From: Stenotrophomonas nematodicola
Lineage (GTDB): Bacteria > Pseudomonadota > Gammaproteobacteria > Xanthomonadales > Xanthomonadaceae
NCBI RefSeq assembly: GCF_009467805.1
Contig: NZ_WIAY01000001.1
Coordinates: 1,382,873-1,446,872 of the forward strand
DNA: 64,000 nucleotides
Reading direction: 5' to 3'
The notes under the pieces were generated by a model. That model worked only from the letters and a program-made list of their open reading frames with translations, did no database searches and was not told where the DNA came from. Shown here one piece after another: positions 36,836-45,706 of this stretch. The translations under genes and the position numbers were made by a program. Positions within the stretch are counted from its first letter, which is position 1, and each line of letters begins with the position of its first letter.

Positions 36836-38439
36836 GATTCCCCTCGCGCGCCACCCTCGGCAACACCGCCGTCATCGCGCTGCTGTTGCTGATCGCAGTG
36901 TGGCTGCTGGGCCTGCACCAGCAGGACGCGTGGTGGCAGAGTGCACCGCTGCCCGCGCGCTGGAGCTGGGCCGCCGGCAGCGTGGTGGCGTATGCAGTGT
37001 TCTGCGCGGTGGTGTGGTGGCGGGGCCGTCCGCGCGACGACACCGCCAGCGACAGTGGCCCACCGCCGACCCTGCTGGTCTGGTCCAGCCAGACCGGGTT
37101 TGCCCAGCAGCTGTGCGAACGCAGCGCCGACGCCCTGCGTGCAGCCGGCGTGGCGGTACGCGTCTGCGGCCTGCACCAGATTGATGCGGCGACCCTGCAG
37201 CAGGCCACGCAGGCCCTGTTCGTTGTCAGCACCACCGGCGAAGGCGATGCGCCCGATCACGCACTGCCGTTCCTGCGCAACGTCATGCCACAAGCGCTGG
37301 CCCTGCCCGGGCTGCACTACGGCGTACTGGCGCTGGGCGACCGCAGCTACGGCCATTTCTGCGCGTTCGGGCACCAGCTCGATGCGTGGCTGCGCCAGCA
37401 CGGCGCGCACCCGTTGTTCGATACCGTGGAGGTGGACAACGCCGATCCCGCCGCGCTGCGCCACTGGCAGCAGCTGCTCGGCCAGCTCGGCGGCGCCGCC
37501 ACCGACCTGCCGGACTGGACCCCGGCCGAGTACCGGCCGTGGCACCTGCAGGCGCGCACGCTGGAGAACCCCGGCAGCCCTGGCACCGGTACCTGGCGGA
37601 TCGCGCTGGTGCCGGCTGACGGCGCGCTGCCGGCCTGGCAGGCCGGTGACGTAGTGGAAATCGGGCCGCGGCACGCACCGGCCGACGTGGCGGCGTGGCT
37701 GGCCACCCACGCACGCGACGGCGCGAGCATGGTGGGCGGCGAGCCGCTGTCGGCCCATCTGGCGCGCGCGCACCTGCCGGCCTTGCCCGATGCGGTGCCC
37801 GCCGAGGACGCGGCCCTGGTCGCCTCGCTCACGCCGCTGCCGCACCGCGAGTACTCCATCGCCAGCATGCCCGTCGAAGGCAAGGTGATGCTGTTGCTGC
37901 GCCGCCAGCTGCGCCCGGACGGCACGCCCGGGCTGGGCAGCGGCTGGTTGTGCGACCACGCCGACCTGGGCGGCCGCATCGACCTGCGCTTCCGCAGCAA
38001 CCCGAATTTCCATGCCCCGGCGCACGACGCACCGTTGATCCTGATCGGCAACGGCACCGGCATCGCCGGGTTGCGCGCGCATCTGCGCGCCCGCATCGAT
38101 GCCGGCGCGCGGCGCAACTGGCTGCTGTTCGGCGAGCGTACCCAGGCCCACGATTTCTTCTTTGGCGATGAACTCATCGCCTGGCATCAGGCCGGGGGCA
38201 TCCAGCGCCTGGATACGGTGTTCAGTCGCGACGGCGGTGAACATCGCTACGTGCAGGACCGGCTGCAGGCGCGCCTGGACGAGCTGCGCCAGTGGGTGCG
38301 CGACGGTGCCACGATCCTGGTCTGCGGCAGCCTGCAGGGCATGGCCCCGGCGGTGGATGCAGTGATCGAACAGGCGCTGGGACGCGAAGGCAAAGAAGCC
38401 CTGATCGTCGCCGGACGGTATCGGCGCGACGTGTACTGA
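36832..38439 (+). CDS. Membrane-anchored flavodoxin/FNR-type reductase
   Basis: A 535-aa protein with two N-terminal helices (about residues 13-30 and 46-64), then a flavodoxin domain (VWSSQTGFAQQLCERSADAL, VVSTTGEGDAP) and a CysJ-like FAD/NADPH module (REYSIASMP, LIGNGTGIAGLRAHL, VCGSLQGMAPAVDAVI, ending GRYRRDVY). It should pass electrons from NADPH via FAD and FMN. Anchored at the inner membrane beside a PepSY protein and a DUF2271 flavoprotein, it could feed ferric reduction. It is annotated in relatives as a sulfite reductase alpha subunit, but no cysI is near. Confidence 0.85.
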   Translation: MRFPSRATLGNTAVIALLLLIAVWLLGLHQQDAWWQSAPLPARWSWAAGSVVAYAVFCAVVWWRGRPRDDTASDSGPPPTLLVWSSQTGFAQQLCERSADALRAAGVAVRVCGLHQIDAATLQQATQALFVVSTTGEGDAPDHALPFLRNVMPQALALPGLHYGVLALGDRSYGHFCAFGHQLDAWLRQHGAHPLFDTVEVDNADPAALRHWQQLLGQLGGAATDLPDWTPAEYRPWHLQARTLENPGSPGTGTWRIALVPADGALPAWQAGDVVEIGPRHAPADVAAWLATHARDGASMVGGEPLSAHLARAHLPALPDAVPAEDAALVASLTPLPHREYSIASMPVEGKVMLLLRRQLRPDGTPGLGSGWLCDHADLGGRIDLRFRSNPNFHAPAHDAPLILIGNGTGIAGLRAHLRARIDAGARRNWLLFGERTQAHDFFFGDELIAWHQAGGIQRLDTVFSRDGGEHRYVQDRLQARLDELRQWVRDGATILVCGSLQGMAPAVDAVIEQALGREGKEALIVAGRYRRDVY

Positions 38440-38682
38440 GCAACGGCCATCGGGCATCGCCGGCAACGACTGCCGGTAGCAGTGGCCTGCGCGGCGAACG
38501 CATCACCGGTGCCGCCTTCGATCGACGGTCACGCCCTTGCCGGACGTTGCGCAGCGTAGGCAGTCGATCGACGGCCAGTTACCCGCAAGGTGTGCGCCGG
38601 TTCGGCGGGAGAGCAGTGCCAATGCAGCAACGCATGCCGTGCTTCCCTGATCCGGGTCAGCAGCCGTTGATTGCCGGTGTCG

Positions 38683-39297
38683 TCATGCAAGTGGGGGTTT
38701 TCCGGGTGAAACCCGGATCGCCAACAACTCCCCACCGCCGCGCAGCGCGAAACGCCGGCGTTCACCGGCGGCCAGCCACGCGGTATCGCCGGCTTCCAAC
38801 GGCGGCAGGTTGGTGTCGCCGTCGAACTGCGCCTGTCCGGACAACAGGTGGATCGCCCAGGCGGTGTCCGCTTCGGTGAAGAAGAACATGCTGCCCACCA
38901 GCGGGCGATGCAGCAGTTCGGCGTTCACTGCATCACGGCGCCACATCAGGTTGAAGTCGTGGGTGACGCCGTCCACCAGCTCGCCACGCACCTGCGCTTC
39001 GCCGGCAAAGCGCAGGCGGTCATGCGGCGGCATCAGCGTGTGCAGCGTGCCATCGGCAAAGCGCAGGCGCAGGCCTTCGCCACGCAGCAGTACCAGCTCG
39101 CGCTCGATCCCGGGAAACGCGGAGAAGGCGGCATCCTGCTCGATCTCGGCGATCGACAGGCGCACCTGCCAGTCGTCGGTGTCGGGCACGCGCACAATCT
39201 CGCGGGTCCAGCCCAGGCCGTTGCGCCAGCGCTCGCGGCGGTACTCGACACTGGGAATCACGCGCGTGGCCGCGCTCAGGAAGGTATCGGTCGACAT
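38683..39297 (-). CDS. HutD/Ves-like cupin protein
   Basis: A 204-aa protein with the HutD/Ves pattern: RRERWRNGLGWTREIVRVP, FSAFPGIERELVLLRGEGL and DFNLMWRRDAV. It is a double beta-helix fold. HutD is linked to histidine use, and Ves to stress, but neither activity is settled. No hut gene lies nearby, so the link cannot be made here. ATG at 39297. The 240 bp after its stop hold no convincing gene. Confidence 0.85.
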   Translation of the reverse strand: MSTDTFLSAATRVIPSVEYRRERWRNGLGWTREIVRVPDTDDWQVRLSIAEIEQDAAFSAFPGIERELVLLRGEGLRLRFADGTLHTLMPPHDRLRFAGEAQVRGELVDGVTHDFNLMWRRDAVNAELLHRPLVGSMFFFTEADTAWAIHLLSGQAQFDGDTNLPPLEAGDTAWLAAGERRRFALRGGGELLAIRVSPGKPPLA

Positions 39298-39311
39298 GCC
39301 GGCATTGTGCC

Positions 39312-40058
39312 TCAGCCGGCGCTGCCGCCGCAGTCCGGTTCCAGCAGCCGCGAACGCGCCAGCCAGTCCTTGTCCGGGTAGTAGGCGAACACCATCGCAC
39401 CACCGCGCAGGCTGTCGATCAGCGGCTTGGCCACCGTCAACCGCACGGCCGGGCAACCGAGACTGCGGCCGAGCCGGCCCTGCATGCGGGCGAAGGTAGG
39501 GTTCACGTACGGCGCGCCGTGGATGACGATGGCCCGATCACGCGCGTTGTCATTGAAGCCCGGTTCCAGGCCTTCCAGGCGCAGCGAGTAACCGTTGCCG
39601 CCCATGTAGGTTTCCTTCGCGGTGAACGCGCCCAGGCTGGACATGAAGCTGCCGTCGCGGTTGGAGAAATGCTCGGTACGATTGCCGCCGCTGTTGCGGC
39701 CATGCGCCACCCATTCCTCGAACAGCAGCGTCTGCCGGCGCAGGTCGAACACCCACATGCGCGGCTCGGTGGAGGGGCGCGAATAGTCGATCACGCTCAA
39801 CCGCGCCGGGTCGACGCCAAGATCGGGCCGGCGCAGCGCGCACGACATCGCCTTGGCCGCCAGCTGCAGCACGTTGCGGTCGGCCGACGGTGCCGCCTGC
39901 GCCAGCATCTCGGCCAACCGGGCCGGGTCCTGCGCCGCCGGGCGCGCGGCGCTCGAGGCGGATGGCGCAGCCGCCGCCACGGGGATCCCGGCTGCGCCCG
40001 CCGAGGCGGACGCAATCAGGCCGAGCGCAGCGGCCAACAGGGCTTTCACAGCAGACAT
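39312..40058 (-). CDS. Murein L,D-transpeptidase-like protein
   Basis: A 248-aa exported protein (signal about residues 5-25). It contains VAHGRNSGGNRTEHFSN, an HG motif in VIHGAPYV and the nucleophile SLGCPAVRL, which match the family often called murein L,D-transpeptidase catalytic domain (PF13645 type), distinct from the usual YkuD form. It would cross-link or trim peptidoglycan. An in-frame TTG lies six bases before the ATG at 40058. A YkuD enzyme gene stands 29 bp upstream. Confidence 0.8.
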   Translation of the reverse strand: MSAVKALLAAALGLIASASAGAAGIPVAAAAPSASSAARPAAQDPARLAEMLAQAAPSADRNVLQLAAKAMSCALRRPDLGVDPARLSVIDYSRPSTEPRMWVFDLRRQTLLFEEWVAHGRNSGGNRTEHFSNRDGSFMSSLGAFTAKETYMGGNGYSLRLEGLEPGFNDNARDRAIVIHGAPYVNPTFARMQGRLGRSLGCPAVRLTVAKPLIDSLRGGAMVFAYYPDKDWLARSRLLEPDCGGSAG

Positions 40059-40087
40059 GGGCAACCACCCGCCAACGGGAGCAATCC

Positions 40088-41149
40088 CTACAAGGTGGAC
40101 CCCGGGGCGTCGGATTCCAAGACCGGCTGCAGGTTCTGTTCATCGGCCACCGGGCGTACCGCCGGCAGACTGGTCACCAGCAGCGTGGTGCCCGGCACCA
40201 GCGCCTTGTACAACTGCTCGGCAAACGCCGGCGGCAGCGCCATCGGCAGGCTCGGCGTGGCCAGCAGGTCCGGGCTGGCGTTGCCCTCGCTCTGGCCCAG
40301 CAACGGGTACGCCGTCCACTTGTGCAGGCGCTGGTGCGCGTCCAGGGGGCTGGGAACATCCGCGTACCCCTGCTGCATCACGAACAGCGTAGTGCCCTCG
40401 AAGGCCGGCAGCGCCTTGGCTTCCAGCCGCGATTCACCGATCAGCACGCCGTCGCGCAGCACGTACAGGCGCTGGTCGTGCAGGCTGACCAGGATACCGA
40501 CCTGTCCGGAGGGCGCGGCGGCGTCGTTCCAGTAGTGGTCCGGTGCATCGGTGGTTTCGACCAGCGGTTTGCCGGTGCTGTTGACCGGTGCCAATACCGC
40601 CGGATAGGCCAGCGTCATCGGCGCGCTCTTGGCATCGGCCACCACCACGGTGTCGCCGCGCCGGGTCTCGCCAAACAGCTTCTGCGCGAACGCCTGCGGC
40701 AGGCGCACGCAACCGTGGGATGCCGGATGCCCGGGCAGGCTGCCGCCGTGCAGCGCGATGCCATCCCAGGTCAGGCGCTGCATGTACGGCATCGGCGCGC
40801 TGTTGTAGAGATTGGACCGGTGGTCCTTGTCCTTCTGCAGGATGGTGAACACGCCGGTCGGGGTTTCGTGCCCGGCCTTGCCCGAGCTGATGGTGCTCAG
40901 CCCGATGGCGATGCCGTTGCGATACACATAGGCGCGCTGCTCATCCAGGCTGACCACCAGCACGATCGGACCGGCCGGCGAAATCTCCGGATGCCAGAGG
41001 AACTCGCCGGGCTTGAGGTCGGTGGGGCCGCGTACGACCTCGGTGGTGGCCGCCGTCGCCGTGGACGGGGGCGTGGCGGCGTGGGCCAGGGACAGTGCAG
41101 CGACAAGCGCGGTTGCCACCCCGCTCAACAGACAACGACGTACGCGCAT
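40088..41149 (-). CDS. L,D-transpeptidase of the YkuD type
   Basis: A 353-aa exported enzyme (signal ends ALSLAHA). The YkuD domain shows VSLDEQRAYVYRNG, the catalytic His in ALHGGSLPGHPASHGCVRLP and the nucleophilic Cys a few residues later. Behind it lies a second region with VSLHDQRLYVLRDGVL, a degenerate repeat of the first half. It forms 3-3 cross-links or attaches proteins to the wall. ATG at 41149. It runs ahead of the other transpeptidase-like gene. Confidence 0.85.
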   Translation of the reverse strand: MRVRRCLLSGVATALVAALSLAHAATPPSTATAATTEVVRGPTDLKPGEFLWHPEISPAGPIVLVVSLDEQRAYVYRNGIAIGLSTISSGKAGHETPTGVFTILQKDKDHRSNLYNSAPMPYMQRLTWDGIALHGGSLPGHPASHGCVRLPQAFAQKLFGETRRGDTVVVADAKSAPMTLAYPAVLAPVNSTGKPLVETTDAPDHYWNDAAAPSGQVGILVSLHDQRLYVLRDGVLIGESRLEAKALPAFEGTTLFVMQQGYADVPSPLDAHQRLHKWTAYPLLGQSEGNASPDLLATPSLPMALPPAFAEQLYKALVPGTTLLVTSLPAVRPVADEQNLQPVLESDAPGSTL

Positions 41150-41544
41150 TGCTTCATTCCTGTGCAGTGACGCGCCGAGGCTACACGATGCGCCGCACGG
41201 CAGTGGTGATTCGCGGCGCGGCAGTGCGCCGCGCGCGCAGAAAAGAAATTGCCCGGCCATACGTCCTGTACGGTACCGGGCAATCTTCACGTCCTTGTCG
41301 GCATCCCGCCTTCCCCCTTTCGCATCCTGCCAAATGGGTCCCGACCATGCTCCCTGCACTGGGCCGTTGTTCTATCCGCCATCGCATTCCCTTCCCGGGT
41401 CTGGATGCCACCGTCCTGGTGGTGTCCTGCCTTCCGTTGGCGCCGCGTCCGTGCGGCATGGGCGTCCCTGCTGCGTCCGGTGCCATCGGGCGTCCTGCCC
41501 GCGTGGCCGACCAGCGTCCTGCCCGTCTCCGGCAATCCTGTCCG
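41150..41544. other. Non-coding region with a long hairpin
   Basis: Almost 400 bp between comEA and the YkuD gene. ATTGCCCGG at 41248-41256 and CCGGGCAAT at 41276-41284 form a 9-bp stem that may terminate comEA on the minus strand. The promoter of the YkuD gene should lie near 41160-41240. Short frames here show no protein features. Confidence 0.5.
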
Positions 41545-41874
41545 TCAGCGCCTGGGTACGGAGCGCGGCGCCTCCTTCCTGGGAGGCTCCTCGACGGGCA
41601 TCGTCCTGATGCCTGCCGTCATCCGCTGTCGATTCCGTTCGACGGTTGCTGTCCCTATCCCCTTGACCCGAGCCAGCTCCTCGACTCGAAGAAAAGGGCC
41701 GTGTTGTCGCCGGTATGCAACGATCGCCTCAGCCCGTCTGGGCCCTACGTTCGCCAGTCCCTGCTCCAGCATCGACGCATCGGCGGTATTGATGTCGATC
41801 CGGTCCGCCGCATGGGCAGGCCACATCAACAGCATTCCCAGCACCAGCGCCTTCCACGAAACCCAAGGCCCCAC
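41545..41874 (-). CDS. comEA: ComEA-like helix-hairpin-helix DNA-binding protein
   Basis: A 109-aa protein with a signal peptide (KALVLGMLLMWPAHA) and a helix-hairpin-helix pair (RIDINTADASMLEQGLANVG, RVEELARVKGIGTATVERN). ComEA binds incoming DNA in the periplasm during natural transformation. The start is a GTG at 41874 with AAGGAG 7 nt before it, which is better than the longer frame that begins at 41991. No other com gene is close. Confidence 0.85.
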   Translation of the reverse strand: MGPWVSWKALVLGMLLMWPAHAADRIDINTADASMLEQGLANVGPRRAEAIVAYRRQHGPFLRVEELARVKGIGTATVERNRQRMTAGIRTMPVEEPPRKEAPRSVPRR

Positions 41875-42073
41875 CGTGAAACTCCTTGTGACTTGGAAAC
41901 AGTGCCTGCCGACATTCCCTTCGGCCAAAACAGTGTCCCGCGCCACATACACACAGCCTATCGTCCACTGCACCTTCACGCAGCCGGCCAAATACCCGAC
42001 GTGATGTAGGGAAATCCCTACCCCGATGGGAGGCGTAGAATGTGAGGACTAGCCAATGCACTCGGAGTTTCAG

Positions 42074-43567
42074 ATGGACAGCGCCAAACTCGGCCAATTC
42101 CTCAGTGACAAGTGGGACAACGACATCGTCCCGCAACTGGTCGATTACATCCGTATCCCCAACAAATCGCCGATGTTCGACGCTGATTGGGTCGCGAACG
42201 GCTACATGGAGCAGGCGGTCACGCTGATGGAGAACTGGGCCAAGGCCCAGAACCTGCCCGGCCTGAACGTGGAAGTGGTGCGCCTGGAAGGCCGCACGCC
42301 GCTGATCCTGCTGGAGATTCCCGCCACCGGCGCCGAGACCGGCGACGACACCGTGCTGTTGTACGGGCACCTGGACAAGCAGCCGGAAATGACCGGCTGG
42401 GACGACGACCTCGGCCCGTGGGTGCCGGTGCTGCGCGGCGACAAGCTGTACGGCCGCGGTGGCGCCGACGACGGCTATGCGATCTTCGGCTCGCTGGCCG
42501 CGGTGCTGGCGCTGCAGGAACAGGGCCTGCCGCACGCACGCTGTGTGGTGCTGATCGAAGCCTGCGAGGAATCGGGCAGCTACGACCTGCCCGCCTACGT
42601 GGATCACCTGGCCGACCGCATCGGCAAGCCGTCGCTGGTGGTGTGCCTGGATTCGGGCTGCGCCAACTACGACCAGCTGTGGTGCACCACCTCGCTGCGC
42701 GGCCTGACCGGCGGCAATTTCTCGGTCAAGGTGCTCAATGAAGGCGTGCATTCCGGTGATGCCTCCGGCGTGGTGCCGTCCAGCTTCCGCCTGCTGCGCC
42801 AGCTGCTCTCGCGCATCGAGGACGAGAACACCGGCCGCATCCTGATCGACGGCATGAATGTGGACATTCCGGCCGAGCGCCTGGAACAGGCCAAGCGCGC
42901 CGCCGACGTGGTGGACACCGCGATCTTCGAGAAATTCCCGCTGGTCGACGGCCTCACGCCGATGAATGACGACCTTACCGAACTGGTGCTCAACCGCACC
43001 TGGCGCCCGGCGCTGTCGGTGACCGGTGTGGACGGCATGCCGCCGCTGGCCTCGGCCGGCAACGTGCTGCGCCCGCATACCGCTGTGAAGCTGTCGCTGC
43101 GCCTGCCGCCGACCGCCGACGGCAAGACCTGCGGCGAGCTGCTCAAGGACGCCCTGCTGCGCGATCCGCCGAACGGTGCCGAAGTGACGCTGGACCTGGA
43201 GAAGGCCTCCACCGGCTGGAACGCGCCGGCGATGGCGCCGTGGCTGACCAAGGCAATCGACGACGCCAGCCAGACCTTCTTCGGCAAGCCGGCGATGTAC
43301 ATGGGCGAAGGCGGCTCGATTCCGTTCATGGGCATGCTCGGCGAGAAGTTCCCCGGCGCGCAGTTCATGATCACCGGCGTGCTCGGCCCGCACTCCAACG
43401 CACACGGCCCGAACGAGTTCCTGCACATCCCGATGGGCAAGCGCGTGACCGCCTGCGTGTCCAAGGTGATCAGCGAGCACTACGCGGCCAGCCTGCGCGG
43501 TGAGACCAGCGGCTCGCCGGTGGCGGCCGACAGCGGCACCCGCCACGGCGGCCACGGCTGCTGCTGA
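42074..43567 (+). CDS. M20-family metallopeptidase
   Basis: A 497-aa zinc dipeptidase of the M20 family. The metal ligands are in LLYGHLDKQPEM, RGGADDGYAIF, EACEESGS, CLDSGCANYD and GPHSNAHGPNE, and all are present. It cleaves dipeptides or small acyl-amino acids in the cytoplasm; the exact substrate is unknown. A GGAG 7 nt before the ATG at 42074 selects that start over the ATG at 42056. The protein ends in a His/Cys-rich GGHGCC tail. Confidence 0.9.
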   Translation: MDSAKLGQFLSDKWDNDIVPQLVDYIRIPNKSPMFDADWVANGYMEQAVTLMENWAKAQNLPGLNVEVVRLEGRTPLILLEIPATGAETGDDTVLLYGHLDKQPEMTGWDDDLGPWVPVLRGDKLYGRGGADDGYAIFGSLAAVLALQEQGLPHARCVVLIEACEESGSYDLPAYVDHLADRIGKPSLVVCLDSGCANYDQLWCTTSLRGLTGGNFSVKVLNEGVHSGDASGVVPSSFRLLRQLLSRIEDENTGRILIDGMNVDIPAERLEQAKRAADVVDTAIFEKFPLVDGLTPMNDDLTELVLNRTWRPALSVTGVDGMPPLASAGNVLRPHTAVKLSLRLPPTADGKTCGELLKDALLRDPPNGAEVTLDLEKASTGWNAPAMAPWLTKAIDDASQTFFGKPAMYMGEGGSIPFMGMLGEKFPGAQFMITGVLGPHSNAHGPNEFLHIPMGKRVTACVSKVISEHYAASLRGETSGSPVAADSGTRHGGHGCC

Positions 43568-43633
43568 CCGTCCCGGTGACGGACGCAGCCTGCACTTGGT
43601 AGGCTGCGTCCATCTCCTGCGGGAATCGGCGTC

Positions 43634-43903
43634 ATGAACAGTCTGTTCGGCAGCACCAGCTGGCTCTACATCATCCTGGTCGGCTTCATCGTCGGCCTGC
43701 TCGGGCGTTTCTTCATGCCCGGCAACAACCGCATGGGCTGTCTGCTGACCATCGTGCTGGGCATCGGCGGTGCGCTGTTTGCCGGCTGGTTCGGCCAGTA
43801 CATGGGCTGGTATGCACGCGGCGAACCGGCCGGCTTCATCGGCGCGGTGATCGGCGCGGTCGCCATCCTGGCCGTGCTGCGACTGGTCAGCGGCAAACGC
43901 TGA
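43634..43903 (+). CDS. GlsB/YeaQ/YmgE-type membrane protein
   Basis: An 89-aa protein with three hydrophobic helices and the family pattern IIVGFIVGLLGRFFMPG and GCLLTIVLGIGGALFAGWFG. It is a small stress-linked inner-membrane protein of the transglycosylase-associated group; no activity is known. It stands alone between the peptidase and amgK. Confidence 0.9.
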   Translation: MNSLFGSTSWLYIILVGFIVGLLGRFFMPGNNRMGCLLTIVLGIGGALFAGWFGQYMGWYARGEPAGFIGAVIGAVAILAVLRLVSGKR

Positions 43904-43961
43904 CCTTGCCCCACTCCTTTCCTTCCGCGCGCCATCCGGCGCCGCTTCGACGTACCCGTCC

Positions 43962-44987
43962 ATGAACGATCCCGCTTCCGACCCGCTGCGCGCCGACCTC
44001 CGCCGGCAGTGGGCAGGTTCCATGCTTGGCGACCCGCACCTGGCGCTCGACCGCGCCTCGGTGGACGCCGGCTTCCGCAGCTACTGGCGCGCCACCAGCA
44101 CGCGTGGCAGCCACATCGTGATGGATTCTCCGCCTGGCCTGGAGGACGTGCGCCCGTGGCTGCGCATGCATGATCTGCTCGCACCCAACGGCGTGCGCGT
44201 GCCGCAGGTGTTCGAGCGCGATGTCGAGCAGGGGTTCCTGCTGCTTGAGGACCTCGGCGGCCCCACGCTGGCCCGCCACATCGACGATGCCAACGCAGAT
44301 GCCTGGTTCGACGCCGCCTTCGCGCAACTGATCCGGCTGCAGTCGATCCCCGTGCCCGACGGCATGGGCAGCTTCGGTGAGGCACTGCTGCAGCGCGACG
44401 CCGGCCTGTTCGACGAGTGGTTCCTGCAGCGCCACCTGGGGCTGCAACTGGACTGCGGCGAGCTGGAAGGCCTGCAGCTGGTGCATCGCCGCCTGATGGA
44501 CAACGCCCTGGGCCAGCCGCAGGTACTGACCCACCGCGATTTCATGCCGCGCAATCTGATGCCGGTCGACGACGGGCCCGCGGTGCTCGACTTCCAGGAC
44601 CTGGTGCGCGGCCCGATCGCCTACGATCCGGTCAGCCTGTTCAAGGATGCCTTCCTGAGCTGGCCGCTGGCGCGGGTGGATGCCTGGCTGGCGCGCTACC
44701 ACGCACAGGCACGGGCCGCCGGCCTGCCGGTGCGGCCGTGGCCGCAGTTCCTGCGCGACGCGGACTGGATGGGTGTGCAGCGGCACCTGAAGATTCTCGG
44801 CCTGTTCGTGCGCCTGCGCGACCGCGACGGCAAGGGCCATTACTTCGACGATGCGCCGCGCTTCATCCGGTACCTGGACGAAGTGCTGCCGCGCCACCCG
44901 GAACTGGCCCCGCTGCGGGCGCTGCTGGAAGACCGCATCAAGCCCGCGCTGGCCCGGCTGGCGCAACCGCGGCCGGCGCGCGCATGA
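43962..44987 (+). CDS. amgK: N-acetylmuramate/N-acetylglucosamine kinase AmgK
   Basis: A 341-aa sugar kinase with the aminoglycoside-phosphotransferase fold. The catalytic loop THRDFMPRNLM and the metal-binding LDFQDLVRGP are visible. AmgK phosphorylates the anomeric carbon of MurNAc in cell-wall recycling. It is followed with a 4-bp overlap by MurU, the enzyme that uses its product, which strongly supports the call. ATG at 43962. Confidence 0.92.
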   Translation: MNDPASDPLRADLRRQWAGSMLGDPHLALDRASVDAGFRSYWRATSTRGSHIVMDSPPGLEDVRPWLRMHDLLAPNGVRVPQVFERDVEQGFLLLEDLGGPTLARHIDDANADAWFDAAFAQLIRLQSIPVPDGMGSFGEALLQRDAGLFDEWFLQRHLGLQLDCGELEGLQLVHRRLMDNALGQPQVLTHRDFMPRNLMPVDDGPAVLDFQDLVRGPIAYDPVSLFKDAFLSWPLARVDAWLARYHAQARAAGLPVRPWPQFLRDADWMGVQRHLKILGLFVRLRDRDGKGHYFDDAPRFIRYLDEVLPRHPELAPLRALLEDRIKPALARLAQPRPARA

Positions 44988-45700
44988 AGGCGCTGGTGTT
45001 CTGCGCCGGCAAGGGCGAGCGGATGCGACCGCTGACCCTGCACACACCCAAGCCGCTGCTGGTGGCCGGTGGCAAACCGCTGGTGGTGTGGCACCTCGAA
45101 CGCCTGGCCGCGGCCGGCATCGACGAGGTGGTGATCAATACCTCGTGGCTGGGCGACCGGTTCGCGCCGGCGCTGGGCGATGGCGCGCGCTGGGGCCTGC
45201 GCCTGCATCTGGTCGACGAAGGTCCGATACCGCTGGAGACCGGCGGCGGCATTCTCAACGCGCTGCCGGTGCTGGGTGACGGCCCGTTCCTGGTGGTCAA
45301 CGGCGATGTCTGGACCGACGTGGATTTCGCCACGTTGCCGGTACAGCCGCACGGCGACGCGCACCTGGTGCTGGTCGACAATCCGGTGCAGCACCCGCGC
45401 GGGGATTTCATCCTGCACGACGATGGCACGGTGGGCGATGTGGGCGATGCGCCGCGCCTGACCTATGCCGGTGTGGGCGTGTTCCGCCCGGGGATTGTGC
45501 AGGGATGGCGCGAGGTCATCGGCGGTACCGACGGTGCCGCTGCCACGCCGCCGCAGTTCGGACTGGCGCCGTTGATGCGTCACGCGATGGGCGACGGCCG
45601 GGTCACCGGGCAGCATCATCGTGGGCAATGGACCGATGTGGGCACGCCGGAGCGGTTGGCGGCACTGGATGCGGCGCTGCGCCGGCAGCCACAGCGGTAG
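44984..45700 (+). CDS. murU: MurNAc-1-phosphate uridylyltransferase MurU
   Basis: A 238-aa nucleotidyltransferase with AGKGERMRPLTLHTPKPLL at the N-terminus and the catalytic VVNGDVWTDVDF. It makes UDP-MurNAc from MurNAc-1-P and UTP, which bypasses MurA and de novo synthesis and gives fosfomycin tolerance where it works. It overlaps amgK by 4 bp. It is convergent with hda, with just 6 bp between stops. Confidence 0.92.
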   Translation: MKALVFCAGKGERMRPLTLHTPKPLLVAGGKPLVVWHLERLAAAGIDEVVINTSWLGDRFAPALGDGARWGLRLHLVDEGPIPLETGGGILNALPVLGDGPFLVVNGDVWTDVDFATLPVQPHGDAHLVLVDNPVQHPRGDFILHDDGTVGDVGDAPRLTYAGVGVFRPGIVQGWREVIGGTDGAAATPPQFGLAPLMRHAMGDGRVTGQHHRGQWTDVGTPERLAALDAALRRQPQR

Positions 45701-45706
45701 AGCGCG

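Noticed and set aside
36832-38439. Assimilatory sulfite reductase CysJ
   Set aside because: Flavodoxin and FNR domains fit, but the two N-terminal membrane helices, the absence of cysI and the iron-linked neighbours argue for another role.
38440-38682. Possible minus-strand small gene (about 78 aa, 38529-38765)
   Set aside because: It overlaps the HutD-like gene in another frame and has no ribosome-binding site or family resemblance.
41285-41544. Short frames on both strands between comEA and the YkuD gene
   Set aside because: No start with a ribosome-binding site and no protein-like composition.
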